DNA from: Paracoccus mutanolyticus
GTDB lineage: Bacteria; Pseudomonadota; Alphaproteobacteria; Rhodobacterales; Rhodobacteraceae
Length of the DNA: 64,000 nucleotides
Assembly (NCBI RefSeq): GCF_003285265.1
Contig: NZ_CP030239.1
Location: 3,132,131 to 3,196,130, forward strand
Reading direction: 5' to 3'
Shown in pieces: positions 12,818 to 23,794 of the stretch (positions within the stretch are counted from its first letter, which is position 1; each line of letters opens with the position of its first letter). The translations under genes and the position numbers were made by a program. The notes under the pieces were generated by a model. That model saw only the letters and a program-made list of their open reading frames with translations. It searched no databases and was not told the origin of the DNA.

Positions 12818-13788
12818 GCCTGCCGCCGCCCGGCCATGTCCCAGGCCATGCGCAGCGCGGCGATGACGCTGCCGGCCTCGGCCAGGCCTTTTCCTGCGAT
12901 GTCAAAGGCGGTGCCGTGGTCGGGCGACGTGCGCACGAACGGCAGGCCCAGCGTCACGTTCACCCCGCCGGCGAAATCCAGCGTCTTGATCGGGATCAGC
13001 GCCTGGTCGTGATAGGCGCAAAGCGCCGCGTCGTAGCGCGCCCGTGCCGGGGCATGGAACATCGTGTCGGCCGGCAGCGGCCCGGCCAGGTCAAGCCCTT
13101 CGGCGCGCAGGCGCGCGATCAGGGGGGCGATCCAGGCCATCTCCTCGGTCCCCATGACCCCGTTTTCGCCCGCATGGGGGTTCAGCCCGGCCACTGCCAG
13201 GCGGGGCATGTCGATGCCGAAGTCCCGGCGTAAGGCAGCGTCGGTAATGCGCACCGCCTGTTCCAGCACCTCGGGCGTCAGGGCGCGCGGCACCTCGGAC
13301 AGGGGAATGTGGATCGTCACCGGCACCACCCGGCAGGGCGGCTCGACGGCGGTCGAGGCCAGCATCATCACCACGGGCACATTCCCAGCCAGATGGGCCA
13401 GATATTCGGTATGGCCGGGAAAGGCGAATGCCGCGCCCTGCTTCAGCGCCTCCTTGCTGATCGGCAGGGTGCAGATGCCGCCCGCCTCGCCCCGCATCGC
13501 CAGATCGACGGCGCGGGCGATGACCGCGACGACGCCCGCCGCATTGGCCGGATCGGGGCGACCCGGCACGGCCGGCGCGGCGAAATCATGGCGCAGGACG
13601 GGCAGGACACCCGCCGCGACCGGCTCGCGCAGATCGTGGACCTCGGCCCAGGCGGTTCCGGCGGGCAGATGGCGCGGATCGCCCAGAAAGACAAAGGGCA
13701 CACCGGCGGCAAGGGCCTTGGGCGCAAGCTCGGGTCCGACGCCGGCCGGTTCGCCGCAGGTCAGGATGATGGGGCGCGGCTTTTGCAT
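12814..13788 (-). CDS. pdxA: 4-hydroxythreonine-4-phosphate dehydrogenase
   Basis: NAD-dependent, metal-requiring enzyme of pyridoxal phosphate synthesis. It is an intact 324-residue frame beginning [20 protein letters not shown], with [28 protein letters not shown] and [14 protein letters not shown]. An upstream ATG in the same frame (13854) would add 22 unconserved residues and is not preferred. It overlaps rsmA by ATGA and follows surA, an arrangement common in proteobacteria. Confidence 0.96.
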   Translation of the reverse strand: MQKPRPIILTCGEPAGVGPELAPKALAAGVPFVFLGDPRHLPAGTAWAEVHDLREPVAAGVLPVLRHDFAAPAVPGRPDPANAAGVVAVIARAVDLAMRGEAGGICTLPISKEALKQGAAFAFPGHTEYLAHLAGNVPVVMMLASTAVEPPCRVVPVTIHIPLSEVPRALTPEVLEQAVRITDAALRRDFGIDMPRLAVAGLNPHAGENGVMGTEEMAWIAPLIARLRAEGLDLAGPLPADTMFHAPARARYDAALCAYHDQALIPIKTLDFAGGVNVTLGLPFVRTSPDHGTAFDIAGKGLAEAGSVIAALRMAWDMAGRRQA

Positions 13789-13881
13789 GGGTTCCTGTCC
13801 AGATGTCCCGGGTCGTCCATGGGCGCTGCCATCGGTCCAGAGGCCAATCGACAACGGGAAAGGCTTCGGCCCGGCCTTGCC

Positions 13882-15168
13882 TCAGGGCCGGCGGATGATC
13901 GCATTGGCGCGCAGTTCCGCCAGATGGCTTTCCGCGGCCTGCCCGACCTTGCGGTTGAAGATCTGGTTGCGCACCTCTTCCCGCGCGGGCAGGGCCGCCG
14001 GGTCGGGCTGGGCCGGTTCCTCGCCCGGCGCAGTCGCGACCGGACGGGGCGGGGCATTGGCCAGCAGGGCCGGCGTGCGCTTGCACAGCATCAGCAGGGT
14101 GACGGCGGCTCCGCCCTCGGTGATGAGGGTGGATTCGTTGTCGTCCAGCACCGCCAGCCGGATCGCGTCGCCGGTCGGGATCTGGCCCTGCGGCAGGCTC
14201 TGGCGCTGGATCTGTTCCGGCGGCAGGCCGCGGGCATGGTCGAACAGGTCCGCGCAGGTATCCGACAGAGCGGCGATGCGCGCGGCATCCTGCCGGTCGG
14301 CAAGGCGGAAACGGACATAGTCCAGAATCTGCTCCTCGGCGCCCGGGCGCAGGGTGCCCTGGGTGCCGCGCAGATAGAACAGGATGACCGCGCCCGGGAC
14401 CTGCAGGGGCTGGCTGACCTGGCCGGGCTGCATCTGCAGCAGGATCGGGCGCAGCGCCGGGGGCAGGTTTGCCAAGGGCGTCGTGGGCAGGCGGCCGCCG
14501 CGCTCGGCCGAGGGGGTTGCCGAATACTGCTGCGCGAAGCGGGCGAAATCCGCCTCGCTGCGGGTCTGGGCCACGATGCGTTCGGCCAGCGCGTTGGCCT
14601 GCGCCTCTTGTCCCGCGGGGGCGGGGATGATCAGTTCCGACAGCGACACGCTGGTGACCTGGGGCGTGGCGATGATGCGGCCCATTTCGCGGTCGACCTC
14701 GGCGTCGGTGACGCGCACCAGGCCGATCAGGTGCTGGCGCACGAATTCCCGCCACAGGATCCCCGAGACGATGAAATCGTGGAACGTCTGCCGGTCGATC
14801 CCGTTCTGTGCCAGCACCTGCACGAACTGGTCGGTGCTCAGGTTGCCGCGCGCCGCGAATTCCTCGAGCCCTGCGTTGACCTCTTCGTCCGACACGTCGA
14901 TGCCGGCCTGCTTGGCGGCGAATGTCCGCAGCCGGTCGTCGATCAGCGCCTTTTCCGCGGCCGCCGCGTCGACGTCGGGCGCGCGCAGGAACTGCATGAA
15001 GCGGACGCGCTGGTCCACCTCGTACCGGGTCACGGCCGAATCGTTCACAAAGACCACCGGCCGGAACAGATCGGCCTGCGCCAGCGCCGGAAGCGTGCCC
15101 GGACCCGGCACGAACCCCGTGCCCGCCAGAATCGCGGCCATGGCCGCCCCCAGGAAAATTCGCCGCAT
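13882..15168 (-). CDS. surA: Periplasmic peptidyl-prolyl isomerase/chaperone SurA
   Basis: Chaperone for unfolded outer-membrane proteins, including LptD, whose gene lies directly upstream. It is an intact 428-residue frame with a Sec signal peptide (cleavage probably after LPALAQA), a SurA_N region (VNDSAVTRYEVDQRVRF) and a parvulin-like domain around residues 165-270 (LSELIIPAP, ERGGRLP). As in other alphaproteobacteria it appears to have a single clear parvulin domain, followed by a C-terminal helical part. Confidence 0.9.
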   Translation of the reverse strand: MRRIFLGAAMAAILAGTGFVPGPGTLPALAQADLFRPVVFVNDSAVTRYEVDQRVRFMQFLRAPDVDAAAAEKALIDDRLRTFAAKQAGIDVSDEEVNAGLEEFAARGNLSTDQFVQVLAQNGIDRQTFHDFIVSGILWREFVRQHLIGLVRVTDAEVDREMGRIIATPQVTSVSLSELIIPAPAGQEAQANALAERIVAQTRSEADFARFAQQYSATPSAERGGRLPTTPLANLPPALRPILLQMQPGQVSQPLQVPGAVILFYLRGTQGTLRPGAEEQILDYVRFRLADRQDAARIAALSDTCADLFDHARGLPPEQIQRQSLPQGQIPTGDAIRLAVLDDNESTLITEGGAAVTLLMLCKRTPALLANAPPRPVATAPGEEPAQPDPAALPAREEVRNQIFNRKVGQAAESHLAELRANAIIRRP

Positions 15169-15198
15169 CAGCTCCCTCGCCGCTTGTTTGGCCGGACC

Positions 15199-17590
15199 TT
15201 AGCGCAGGCAGGCGCGGCGCGCCACCGTTCCCGGACCTGCCGTTCCCTGGCCGAAGCCGCCCAGCCGGATGCCAAGGTCGAAACTCGTGTCCGCCGACAG
15301 CGTCTCGGTCGAGGTGAAGCGCCGCTCGACGGACATTTCGACGGTAATGCATTCGTTGCGGTATTCGACGCCCAGTTCGGCCTTCTGGGCGCGGTCGGCG
15401 GTGAAATCATAGCGCGCCTCGGCATTGGCCCACCAACCCTGCGCGATCTGCCAGCCCGCCGTCGCGGTCAGTTCCGACACATCCTGGAAACGCTCCTCGC
15501 GCGGGTTCGAATCCAGCCACAGATAGCCCGCCGACAGCTGAAGTCCGGGCTTCAGCCAGCCCAGCCGCAATTCGTTCCGGCTGTCGAGAAACTGTCGTCG
15601 AACAGCGCCCGGTTGACCAGCGCCAGCCCGTTCGAGCCCTGGCCGTTGGCCGAGAAGCGCGGTCCGAGCTTTTCGACCCCAGGGGCCCGGTCCCGTCGAA
15701 GGACAGGTCGGGCTGGCTGCGAAGCACCCGCCCCGCCGTCAGCCCCAGCGACCAGCCCGCCGGGTCGATCCGGGTCCAGCCCAGGCCGACATTCGCCCGC
15801 AGCCCCGATTCCCGCGCGTCCCAGCCCGGAAAGCGGTTCAGCGAGAACAGGTTGCCTTCGTCGAACTCGATCAGGCGGCTGTCCTCGTTCGGCACCTCGT
15901 CCTCGGAATCGCGTTCGGGCGACCAGACGACTTGCACGATCGGCTCGATGATCTGGGTGACGCCGTCCTGGTGGCGGGCAAAGGGCCAGGCCAGTTGCGC
16001 GGCCAGCGTCGGGTCGGCGCGGGCAACCCAGTCCTCGTACCGGCTGTCCTGATTGATGCGATAGAAATCCGCGTCCAGCCGCGTCTCGATTGTGCCGACG
16101 ACGCCCATCGGCAGGATCTCGGTCCGCTGCCAGTCCATCGCGACCGAGCCGCGCGCCATGTCGCGGCCGACGATGTCCTGCTGGGACGAGCGGCGGTGCG
16201 CGTGCAGCGACCATTCCATGCTGGCCAGCCCGCCGATCCGGCCCGGCTGCCAGCGCCGCTGCCACAGGGCGTCGGCCACGATCGAGGGCGTGATGTCGTC
16301 GGGTTCGTCGTCGCGCAGCGATTCGTAATTGCCGATCCGCGCCGTCACCATCCGGTCGCGCACCACCCGGTCCAGGGTGATCCCGCTCCACAGCCGGTCG
16401 GCGTCGGTGATGTCGTAGTCCAGCAGATAGGCGCGGTCCTTGGCCATCTGCAGCTGGACGCCCAGCTGATAGCCGCGCGGCAGTTCGAAGCGCGCCGCGC
16501 CGAACAGATAGCCGCGCGTCTCGCCGGGTTCGATGTCGTCGCGGGTCAGCGCGCCGTTCAGCTCCAGCGCGCCGTTGCTGAACGCCTGGCGATAGCGCAT
16601 CTCCAGGGTCGAGGTGCGGCTCGCGGCGACATAGGGCGTCAGCGTCACGTCGGCATGATCGCCCAGCGTGACGAAATAAGGCAGCTTGATGCCCGGCCCC
16701 AGGCTTGATGTGGTGCGAAAGCGCGGCTGCAGAAAGCCGGTCATCCGTTCGACCGTGGGATCGGGCGCAGTCAGGCTGGGCAGGCTGACGATGGGCAGGC
16801 CAAAGGCGCGCAACTGCGGCTGGTCGAAGCGCAGCGTGCGGGTCTGTGCGTCGTGGGTGATGGCGTGGGCGCGGATTTCCCACAGCGGAATCGGATTTTC
16901 GGCGCAGACCTGGCAGCTTGAGGCGACGACGTTCTGCATCACGGTCAGCCGGCCGTTGTCCTTGCGCTGCATCTGGCGCGCGGCCAGCTGCATCTCGCGC
17001 GCCAGCACCAGGCGCGCACCGCGCAGGATGCCGTCCTGAAGGTTCGGGTCAAGCTGGGCGCTGTCGGCGACGACGATGGTTTCGTCGGGCGTGCCCCGGC
17101 GGGCGGGCTGGGTCAGGTGGATCGGCCCCTCGATCACCGCGCCGCCGTTCTGGCTGTCATAGATCACGCGCGATGCGATCAGCCGCGTGCCCCGGTACCA
17201 GATCACCACCCCGCCCGAGGCCGTCAGCCGCCGGTCCCCGTCCAGCGTCACGCTGTCGGCCAGCACCGTCGCGGGCGCGCCTTCGGCCGGCTCGGCAGAG
17301 GGCGCGATGCGCACGCGGGCCGGGCTCGGGGCGATGCGGGGGGTCTGGCTCGCCTCGGTTCCGTCGGCAAAGCGCTGGTCGCCGTCGGGCGATTCCGTGG
17401 GGGCAAGCGCGGGCCCGCTGTCCGAACCGCGCAGGAAATCGCCCGAGTCGTCATAGACGGGAAGGGTCTGGCCTTCGGGCGCAAGGCTTTGCCCCCAGCC
17501 CGGCACCCAGGCGGCCGAGGCCCCCAGCATCCAGGCCGCGCCCATCGCCGCGGCGGCGCCCTGCCGAAACCGTTGCGGTCCTGCCGTCAT
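15199..17590 (-). CDS. lptD: LPS-assembly protein LptD, two frameshifts
   Basis: Outer-membrane beta-barrel that inserts lipopolysaccharide. Translation starts at 17590 (MTAGPQRF) with a signal-like N-terminus, then the LptA-like jellyroll (LADSVTLDGDRRLTASGGVV) and the barrel region (GLQPRF-type strands, GAARFELPRGYQLG). Frames change near 15680 and again near 15565; the last strand ends at 15199. Total length of about 797 residues is normal. The start overlaps the lptG stop by one base, so LPS export genes and surA are expressed together. Confidence 0.9.
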
Positions 17591-18709
17591 CAACCGTCCT
17601 CCAGCCGCAGAAGCGCGCCAAGCGCAAAAAGCAGCGCCACGATGGGCGGCGCCCAGCCGGCAAGCGCCGGAGGGATGCCGCCGTTGTCGCCCAGCACCTG
17701 CGCCAGATTGCGCAGGAAGAACAGCCCGATGCCGCAGCCAAAGGCGCCCAGCACCAGAAGCCCCATCTTGCGCCCGCGCATGTGGCGCATGGCGAAGACG
17801 GCCGAGATCGCCACCATGGCCGCCATCAGCAGGGGCAGGGCCAGTTCCATCTGGAACCAGACCTTGTGGCGCTGCGCCGAAAAGCCCGCGCGCTCCAGCC
17901 CGCCGATGAAATCGGGCAACTGCCAGATCGGGATCGCCTCGGGGCGGCCGAAGCTGTCGCGGATGCGCGCGGCGGTCAGTTCGGTCGGCAGTTCCAGCCG
18001 GGCGGTGCTGCGGGCCATCGCCTCGGGGTTCGATTCCGTCAGCGGCCATTCCTTGATGTTGCTCAGCTGCCAGGCGCCGTCCGCCAGCCGCGCCTCGGCC
18101 GCGTCGATGCGGCGGGTGGGGCCCTGGTCGGGGGCAAAGACCATGAAGGTCGCGTCGTAAAGCGTCGTCGCGTCCGGGCTGGCGCGGCTGGCGCGGATCA
18201 CCACCTGGCCGCGGGGCGCGTCGTTCCCCGCGCCGGGGGTCAGCAGCGACTGGCGCAGCCAGACCGCGCTGTTGCCCAGGCTGACGGTCTGGCCGTGGTC
18301 GCTGCGGATGGCCGAGACGGCGGCGTCGTAGCGCTTCGTCGTGGCCGCCGCCATCGGGTTCAGGACCGCGACCGCAAGCGCGCCCAGCAGCGCCGCGGTG
18401 ACGGCAGGTGCCGCCAGCACCCGCAGCCCCGACCGCCCCGAGGCCGGATCGCCACCAGTTCGGAACTGCGCGACAGGCCAAGGAACAGGGCGATGCCCGC
18501 CAGCACGGTGATCAGCGGCAGGATGGAATAGAGCTTGCGGTGATGTTCAGCGCCGACAGGCCGGCCGCGCCGATCAGCCCCATGTCCTGGTCCGAAAAGC
18601 GGCGGATCTGTTCGACCACGTCGATCAGGAACAGGATCGCGGCAAAGATCGCGGCGATCATGACGAACATGCGCAGGAAGCGGCGCGCGACATAGGCGGA
18701 CAGGATCAT
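17590..18709 (-). CDS. lptG: LPS export permease LptG, two frameshifts
   Basis: Inner-membrane permease of the LptBFG exporter. The N-terminal transmembrane block (MILSAYVARRFLRMFVMI) runs to about 18540, where the frame shifts just before the expected KLYSILPLITVLAG. It shifts again near 18440 before VLAAPAVTAALLGAL. The periplasmic domain and last three helices (276 residues) are intact. Stop and start codons overlap with lptD and lptF, indicating translational coupling. Confidence 0.9.
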
Positions 18710-19855
18710 GGCGCGGCCCCGCTGGTCTGGCTGGCTCCGCGCCGCAGCCGCCGGGGCCGGGCGGCCAGCCACAGGACGGCGGCGCAGATCAGCGCCCCCA
18801 CCAGCGGCGGCAGATAGATCAGCGGCCAGCGCGAGGCATCCTGCGCGACCTGGCTTTCCGCCGCCGTGCCCAGGAACTGCACGAAGATCAGCGCCAGCAC
18901 CGCCCAGACCACCTGCCTCCAGACGCCAAAGCGCCGCGAACTCGTCGAGCAGGAACAGCAGGGGTCTTGAGCCGCTCAGCGGGCCACAAAGCGGCGCTGA
19001 GGGCGTCTGTGGCCCCTTCGGTGCCTCGGCCGCGGCGCGGTCGGCGGTCGATCCGGTTGCCTCGAGCAGCGCCGCGTCGCCCCGCAGAAGCTGGGGCGTC
19101 GAATAGGCGCGCAGGTCGCGCCGCCGCGTCTCTCCGGGCTGGACCAGGATGCCCAGGTCATAGGCCAGCTCGTCGAAGCGCGTCACCGACAGTCGCTGCT
19201 GCCCGCCTTCCAGCCGCAGGTTCTGCGCCATGCCCTGCATCAGGACCAGCCGGGGGCCGTCCTCGGTCCTGACCAGCAGGGCCTGAGTGGCGGTGTAGGT
19301 CGTCTGGTTCCGGGGGTTGCGCGCATCCTCAAGGAAGAAGTCCAGCAGACGGCCGTCGGCCGCGATGTCCCTGATGTAAAGCGTCACCCCGTCGACCGGG
19401 TACTGAAAGGCGCCGGCGCGCAGGAACTGCGCGGTGACGTTCTGGGCGATCTCGGTCTGGCGGTCGGCCAGGCGGCCGCGCGCCAAGGGCACCAGCGCAT
19501 GGACCAGGAACGCCACCATCAGCGCGACCAGCACGCCAAAGACCAGCACCGGGCGCGCCAGCCGCCAAGGCGACATGCCCGCCGCCTGCATCGCCACCAG
19601 TTCGGATTCCGACGACAGCCGGTTGGTGCCATAGGCGGTGGCGGCAAAGGCCGCGATGGGCAGGACGACGGAAATCACCAGCGGCAGCGTCAGGGCCGTG
19701 AACTCCAGCACGACCAGCGCGGTCTGCCCGTCCGAGATCAGCTGCTCGAACAGCGACACGGCCCGGTTGATCCAGTAGACCGACACCAGCACCAGCGCAA
19801 AGAACCCGAACAACGTCAGGAACTGCGACAGAAGATAGCGGTCGATCCGGGGCAT
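18706..19855 (-). CDS. lptF: LPS export permease LptF, frameshift near the 3' end
   Basis: Partner permease of LptG. It begins MPRIDRYLLSQFLTLFGFF at 19855 and shows the family's first helices, the SSESELVAMQAAGMS cytoplasmic motif and the periplasmic jellyroll. The frame breaks near 18930-18990. The last two helices (VWAVLALIFVQFLG and YLPPLVGALICAAVLWLA) are found in another frame, ending at 18706 inside the lptG start. Length is about 383 residues. Confidence 0.9.
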
Positions 19856-19984
19856 GATGGCTTTCGCGCGGGGTCTGTCCGGCCTGCTTAGCCGCTGTGC
19901 CGGCTTTGGAAAAGCCCCGCCTCTGGTCAACCGCCCGCCGCGGCACTAGTTTTCGCCGACAGAGCCTTTCAGGGAGCAACGAGC

Positions 19985-21600
19985 ATGAGCCGTCCGGTCG
20001 AAATATCCTTTACCGCCATCGCAAGCGAGGGGCTTGCCGAGCGCGCGGGGCGGATCGCCATCCTGGTTCCCGAAAACGGTCGCCTGCCTTCGGGCCTGCC
20101 GCGCGCCGCGCGCGAGGCGGCGGCGCGGGCGCTGGCCTCGGAGGCGTGGAAGGGCACGAAGCCCGGCCAGGCGCTGGAACTGGCCTTTCCCGCCGGCATG
20201 GCCGCCGAGGCGCTGCAACTGATCGCCCTGCCGCGCCGCGCCGACGCGCTGACCGCGCGCAAGGCCGGCGCCGCCATCGGCGCGCGCCACGGCAAGGCCG
20301 AGCTGACCGTGCTGGCGGGCGATCACCCCCATGCGGCCGAGGTCGCGCTGGGGCTGGCCCTGCGGGCCTATGATTTCTCGGCCTACAAGACCGCCAGGAC
20401 CGAGCCGGCCGCCGGCGGCGACCTGCCGGCCGAACCGCCGGTGTCGCTGTCGCGCACCGGCGCGGCCGAGGATGCGCGGCTGTCCGACGCCGCCACCCCG
20501 GACGAACCCGAAACCGGCGCCGCGCCCGGCGTGACGCCGCGTGGCAAGGTCTGCTTCATGCACAAGGACCCCGAGGAACTGGCCCGCAAGGCCAGGGCCG
20601 GCGCGGCGCGCGCCGAGGGCGTGTTCTTTACCCGCGACCTGGTGAACGAGCCCGCGAACGTCCTGACCACCAGCGATTTCGCCGACCGGCTGCTGGCGAT
20701 GCGCGAGCTGGGCCTGGAGGTCGAGGTGCTGGACGAGGACGAGCTGGCCCGGCTGGGCCTGCGCGCCCTGCTGGCGGTCGGGCAGGGTTCGGAAAGCCCC
20801 TCGAAGGTCGTCGTCATGCGCTGGCAGGGCGGCGGGGACGAGGCGCCGCTGGCGCTGGTCGGCAAGGGCGTCGTCTTCGACACCGGCGGCATCTCGATCA
20901 AGCCCGCGGCGGGCATGGAGGAGATGACCATGGACATGGGAGGCGCGGGCGTGGTCGCCGGCGTCATGCGCACCCTGGCCCTGCGCCGGGCGCGCGCCAA
21001 TGTCGTGGGCCTGGTCGGGCTGGTCGAGAACATGCCCGACGGCCGCGCCCAGCGTCCGGGCGACATCGTGCGTTCGATGAAGGGCGACACGATCGAGGTC
21101 ATCAACACCGATGCCGAGGGCCGGCTCGTGCTGGCGGACGTGCTGTGGTATGCGCAGGACCGCTTCAAGCCCAGGGCCATTGTCGATCTGGCGACCCTGA
21201 CCGGCGCGGTCATCATCGCGCTGGGGCACGACAACGCCGGGGTGTTTTCCAACGACGACGCCTTTGCCGACCGATTCCTGGCGGCCGCGCGGGCCGAGGG
21301 CGAGGGCGCCTGGCGGCTGCCGCTGGGCCCGTCCTACGACAGCTGATCGATTCGCGGCTGGCCGACATCAAGAACACCGGCGGCCGGCCGGCGGGCTCGA
21401 TCACCGCGGCGCAGTTCCTGCAACGCTTCGTGCGCGAAGGCACGCCCTGGATCCATCTCGACATCGCCGGCGTGGCGCTGCCGCCGGGCGAGACGCCGAT
21501 GGCGCCCAAGGGCGCGACGGGCTGGGGCGTGATGGCGCTGGATCGTCTGGTGCGCGACGATTTCGAGGCGGCGGGCCCCGCCGATCAGGCGCAGGGCTGA
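19985..21600 (+). CDS. pepA: Leucyl aminopeptidase (M17), one frameshift
   Basis: Two-metal cytosolic aminopeptidase. Metal and catalytic motifs are all present: [35 protein letters not shown]. The N-terminal macro-like domain is followed by an unusually long acidic/proline linker (about residues 140-180). The frame shifts near 21342, at the expected SYDKQLIDS, where about four bases are missing; the last 80 residues follow to 21600. Divergent from lptF and overlapping holC by TGATG. Confidence 0.93.
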
Positions 21601-22049
21601 TGGGCTCGGCCCTGTTCTATCACCTGACCCGTTCGGGGCCCGAGCGGCTGTTGCCGATGCTGATCGGCAAGAGCCTGCAGGCCGGCTGGCGGATCGAGCT
21701 GCGGGGCAGGGATCGCGCGCGCCAGGTCGCGCTGGACGAAGCGCTCTGGCTGGACGAGGGGTTTCTGCCCCACGGCCTGGCCGGCGGGCCGCATGATGCG
21801 CGCCAGCCCGTCCTGCTGACCGTCGAGGGCCAGCCCGCCGCCAATGCGGCGCGCTGCCTGATCGCGGTGGACGGCGCCCAGGTGTCGGGTGCCGAGGTCG
21901 CGGTGCTGGAGCGCGCCTGCATCCTGTTCGACGGCAACGACCCCGAGGCCTTGGACCGCGCCCGCGCGCAGTGGCGCGCGCTGAAGGCCGAGGGGGCGGA
22001 TGCGGAATACTGGTCCGAGGCCGGCGGGCGCTGGGAGCGCAAGCAGTAG
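21600..22049 (+). CDS. holC: DNA polymerase III chi subunit
   Basis: Chi links the clamp loader to SSB. It is an intact 149-residue frame beginning [19 protein letters not shown] with conserved LDEALWLDEGFLPHG and a central AARCLIAVDG strand. pepA-holC coupling is typical of proteobacteria. The start is fixed by the TGATG overlap with pepA. Confidence 0.92.
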   Translation: MGSALFYHLTRSGPERLLPMLIGKSLQAGWRIELRGRDRARQVALDEALWLDEGFLPHGLAGGPHDARQPVLLTVEGQPAANAARCLIAVDGAQVSGAEVAVLERACILFDGNDPEALDRARAQWRALKAEGADAEYWSEAGGRWERKQ

Positions 22050-22057
22050 GGCCGCAT

Positions 22058-22128
22058 GGGGGGCTTTGCCCCCCGCGTCTTGCGCAGGCGCAAGCCGCTC
22101 CCCCCAGGATATTTGGGCAAGAAAGAAG
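22058..22128. repeat. Intergenic hairpin repeat, family B copy 1
   Basis: Starts with a perfect hairpin (six G, loop CTTTG, six C), then a second small stem (CTTGCG/CGCAAG), and ends with the core GATATTTGGGCAAGAAAGAAG. It fills the gap between the convergent holC and protease genes, so it may end both transcripts. The core recurs at 45905 (inverted) and, diverged, inside ileS at 29852. Confidence 0.8.
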
Positions 22129-22132
22129 CCTG

Positions 22133-22708
22133 TCAGCGTTCCAGGATCAGGCGATTGCCTTCGATGCTGACGCGGGCAAAGCGCGAGAGATAGGACATGC
22201 CCATCAGCGACAGGTCGAGGTCCGAGCGCAGGACCACGGCCGGCACGTCGTACTCGGCGATCTCGCCGATGGTCAGCGAATCGAGCATGACGGTGGCGGT
22301 CTGGACCATGCCGTTCGCGGTGCGCGCCTGTCCGACAAAAGCCAGGCTGTCGGGGTCGATGCCGGCGCGGCGGGCGTCGTCCTCGGCCGAGGCGATGGTG
22401 GTGGCGCCGGTGTCGATGACAAAGCGCACGGGCTGCCCGTTCACCCGCGCGGTCAGGTGGAAATGGCCGTCGCCGCCCATGGGGACCTCGATGCGGCCCC
22501 CTTCGAGCATCCGGGCCTGCGGGGCGACGGTCTGCCGGATGTCGCCCCAGAGCCCGGCGAGCGCGATCACGCCCAGAAAGATCATGGCCCAGGCTGCCGC
22601 CAGCCGCAGCGTCTTGCCGGGGCGGGCGCGCAGTTCGAACAGCAGAAAGCCCCCGACGGCGACCAGCAGCAGCACCAGATAGGCCATGCGGCCCAGGACG
22701 TCGCCCAT
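22133..22708 (-). CDS. Retropepsin-like aspartic protease, membrane-anchored
   Basis: TIGR02281-type clan AA protease, 191 residues. Two N-terminal hydrophobic segments (about 8-25 and 36-54) anchor a domain whose single catalytic motif FVIDTGATTIA is followed by a flap region and the closing LMGMSYLSRF. Retropepsin-type proteases work as homodimers. The substrate is unknown. The start overlaps the marC stop (TGATG), so the two are coexpressed. Confidence 0.85.
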   Translation of the reverse strand: MGDVLGRMAYLVLLLVAVGGFLLFELRARPGKTLRLAAAWAMIFLGVIALAGLWGDIRQTVAPQARMLEGGRIEVPMGGDGHFHLTARVNGQPVRFVIDTGATTIASAEDDARRAGIDPDSLAFVGQARTANGMVQTATVMLDSLTIGEIAEYDVPAVVLRSDLDLSLMGMSYLSRFARVSIEGNRLILER

Positions 22709-23334
22709 CAGAACAGCCCCGATCCCTTAAGCCCGTCGATCACGAACTGGATCGAAAGTGCGGCCAGCAGCATCCCGAACAGCCGCGTGACCACCATGGT
22801 TCCCGTCCGGCCCAGCAGATGCGCCAAGGGGCCGGCCAGCGCGAAAAGCATCGCCGCGATGCCCAGCACCGCCAGCATCACCAGGTGCACCATCAGCGTG
22901 TGGCCAAGGCCCGGGTCCTCGTTCACCAGCAGGATCATCGTCGCCAGCGCCCCCGGGCCGGCCAGCAGCGGCGTCGCCAGCGGAAAGACCGACGGATCGT
23001 CGTGGGTGTCGTGGCCGGGGTCGTCCCGGGTCTGGCCTTCGCGCCGCTCGGTCCGGCGTTCGAACAGCATGTCGAGCGCGGTCAGGAACAGCAGGATCCC
23101 TCCCGCGATGCGGAAGGCCGGCAGCGAGATGCCGATGCCCGACAGGATCGCTTCTCCGGCCAGGCCGAACAGCGTCAGCAGCCCGGCGGCGATGGCGATG
23201 GCGCGCCAGCCTACGCGCCGGCGGCGGGCAGGGGCCATGCCGCGGGTCAGCGCGATGAACAGAGGCGCCAGCCCGACCGGGTCGATGACGACGAAAAGCG
23301 TGACGAAGGCGCTGATGATCTGGGTGCTGTCCAT
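22708..23334 (-). CDS. MarC family integral membrane protein
   Basis: Six predicted membrane segments and the MarC signatures FVVIDPVGLAPLF near the N-terminus and FPLATPLLAGPGAL in the middle. Length of 208 residues from the ATG at 23334 fits the family. Members were once linked to multiple antibiotic resistance, but the function is unproven. Intact and coupled to the downstream protease gene. Confidence 0.9.
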   Translation of the reverse strand: MDSTQIISAFVTLFVVIDPVGLAPLFIALTRGMAPARRRRVGWRAIAIAAGLLTLFGLAGEAILSGIGISLPAFRIAGGILLFLTALDMLFERRTERREGQTRDDPGHDTHDDPSVFPLATPLLAGPGALATMILLVNEDPGLGHTLMVHLVMLAVLGIAAMLFALAGPLAHLLGRTGTMVVTRLFGMLLAALSIQFVIDGLKGSGLF

Positions 23335-23473
23335 GGTGGGCGCAGTATGGACCGGCGGATCGTCCTGCGGTAGGCCGATCACGCGTTTGGGGGTTTCCCG
23401 CGGGGCCGGCGGCGCCTATATCGGAACAATCTATGCTATGCGCGGCGAAATGCCGTGCCACGGAGGTATCACG

Positions 23474-23779
23474 ATGCACGCACCTTCCCCCATGGCGCTT
23501 TTGCTGATCGCAATCGTCGTCCTGGTCCTGTTCGGCCGGGGCAAGGTCTCGTCCCTGATGGGCGAGGTCGGCAAGGGAATCACCGCCTTCAAGAAAGGCG
23601 TCAAGGACGGCGCGGAAGAGGACAAGGCCGAGACGCCCGCCCTTGACACGCCCGAAGACATCGCCCGCGCCCGCGCGGAACTGGCGGCCGAGCGCGCCAA
23701 GCTGGATGCCGAACGCGCCCGCACCACGGCCGACGGCACGCTGCGCGACGTGACGCCGAACGATCAGACCAAGCTCTGA
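23474..23779 (+). CDS. tatA: Sec-independent translocase subunit TatA
   Basis: Forms the pore of the twin-arginine export system. A GGAGG site precedes the ATG at 23474. One transmembrane helix, then the hinge FGRGKVSSLMGEVGKGI and the amphipathic helix, followed by a charged 50-residue tail with Ala/Glu/Arg heptads. 101 residues. First gene of tatABC, with a 15-base gap to tatB. Confidence 0.95.
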   Translation: MHAPSPMALLLIAIVVLVLFGRGKVSSLMGEVGKGITAFKKGVKDGAEEDKAETPALDTPEDIARARAELAAERAKLDAERARTTADGTLRDVTPNDQTKL

Positions 23780-23794
23780 TCGGCCAACCGCACC

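Noticed and set aside
13309..15951. An 880-codon plus-strand open frame opposite pdxA, surA and lptD
   Set aside because: It is the antisense shadow of three recognised genes in high-GC DNA; its translation is Arg/Gly/Ala/Gln-rich without any family motif.
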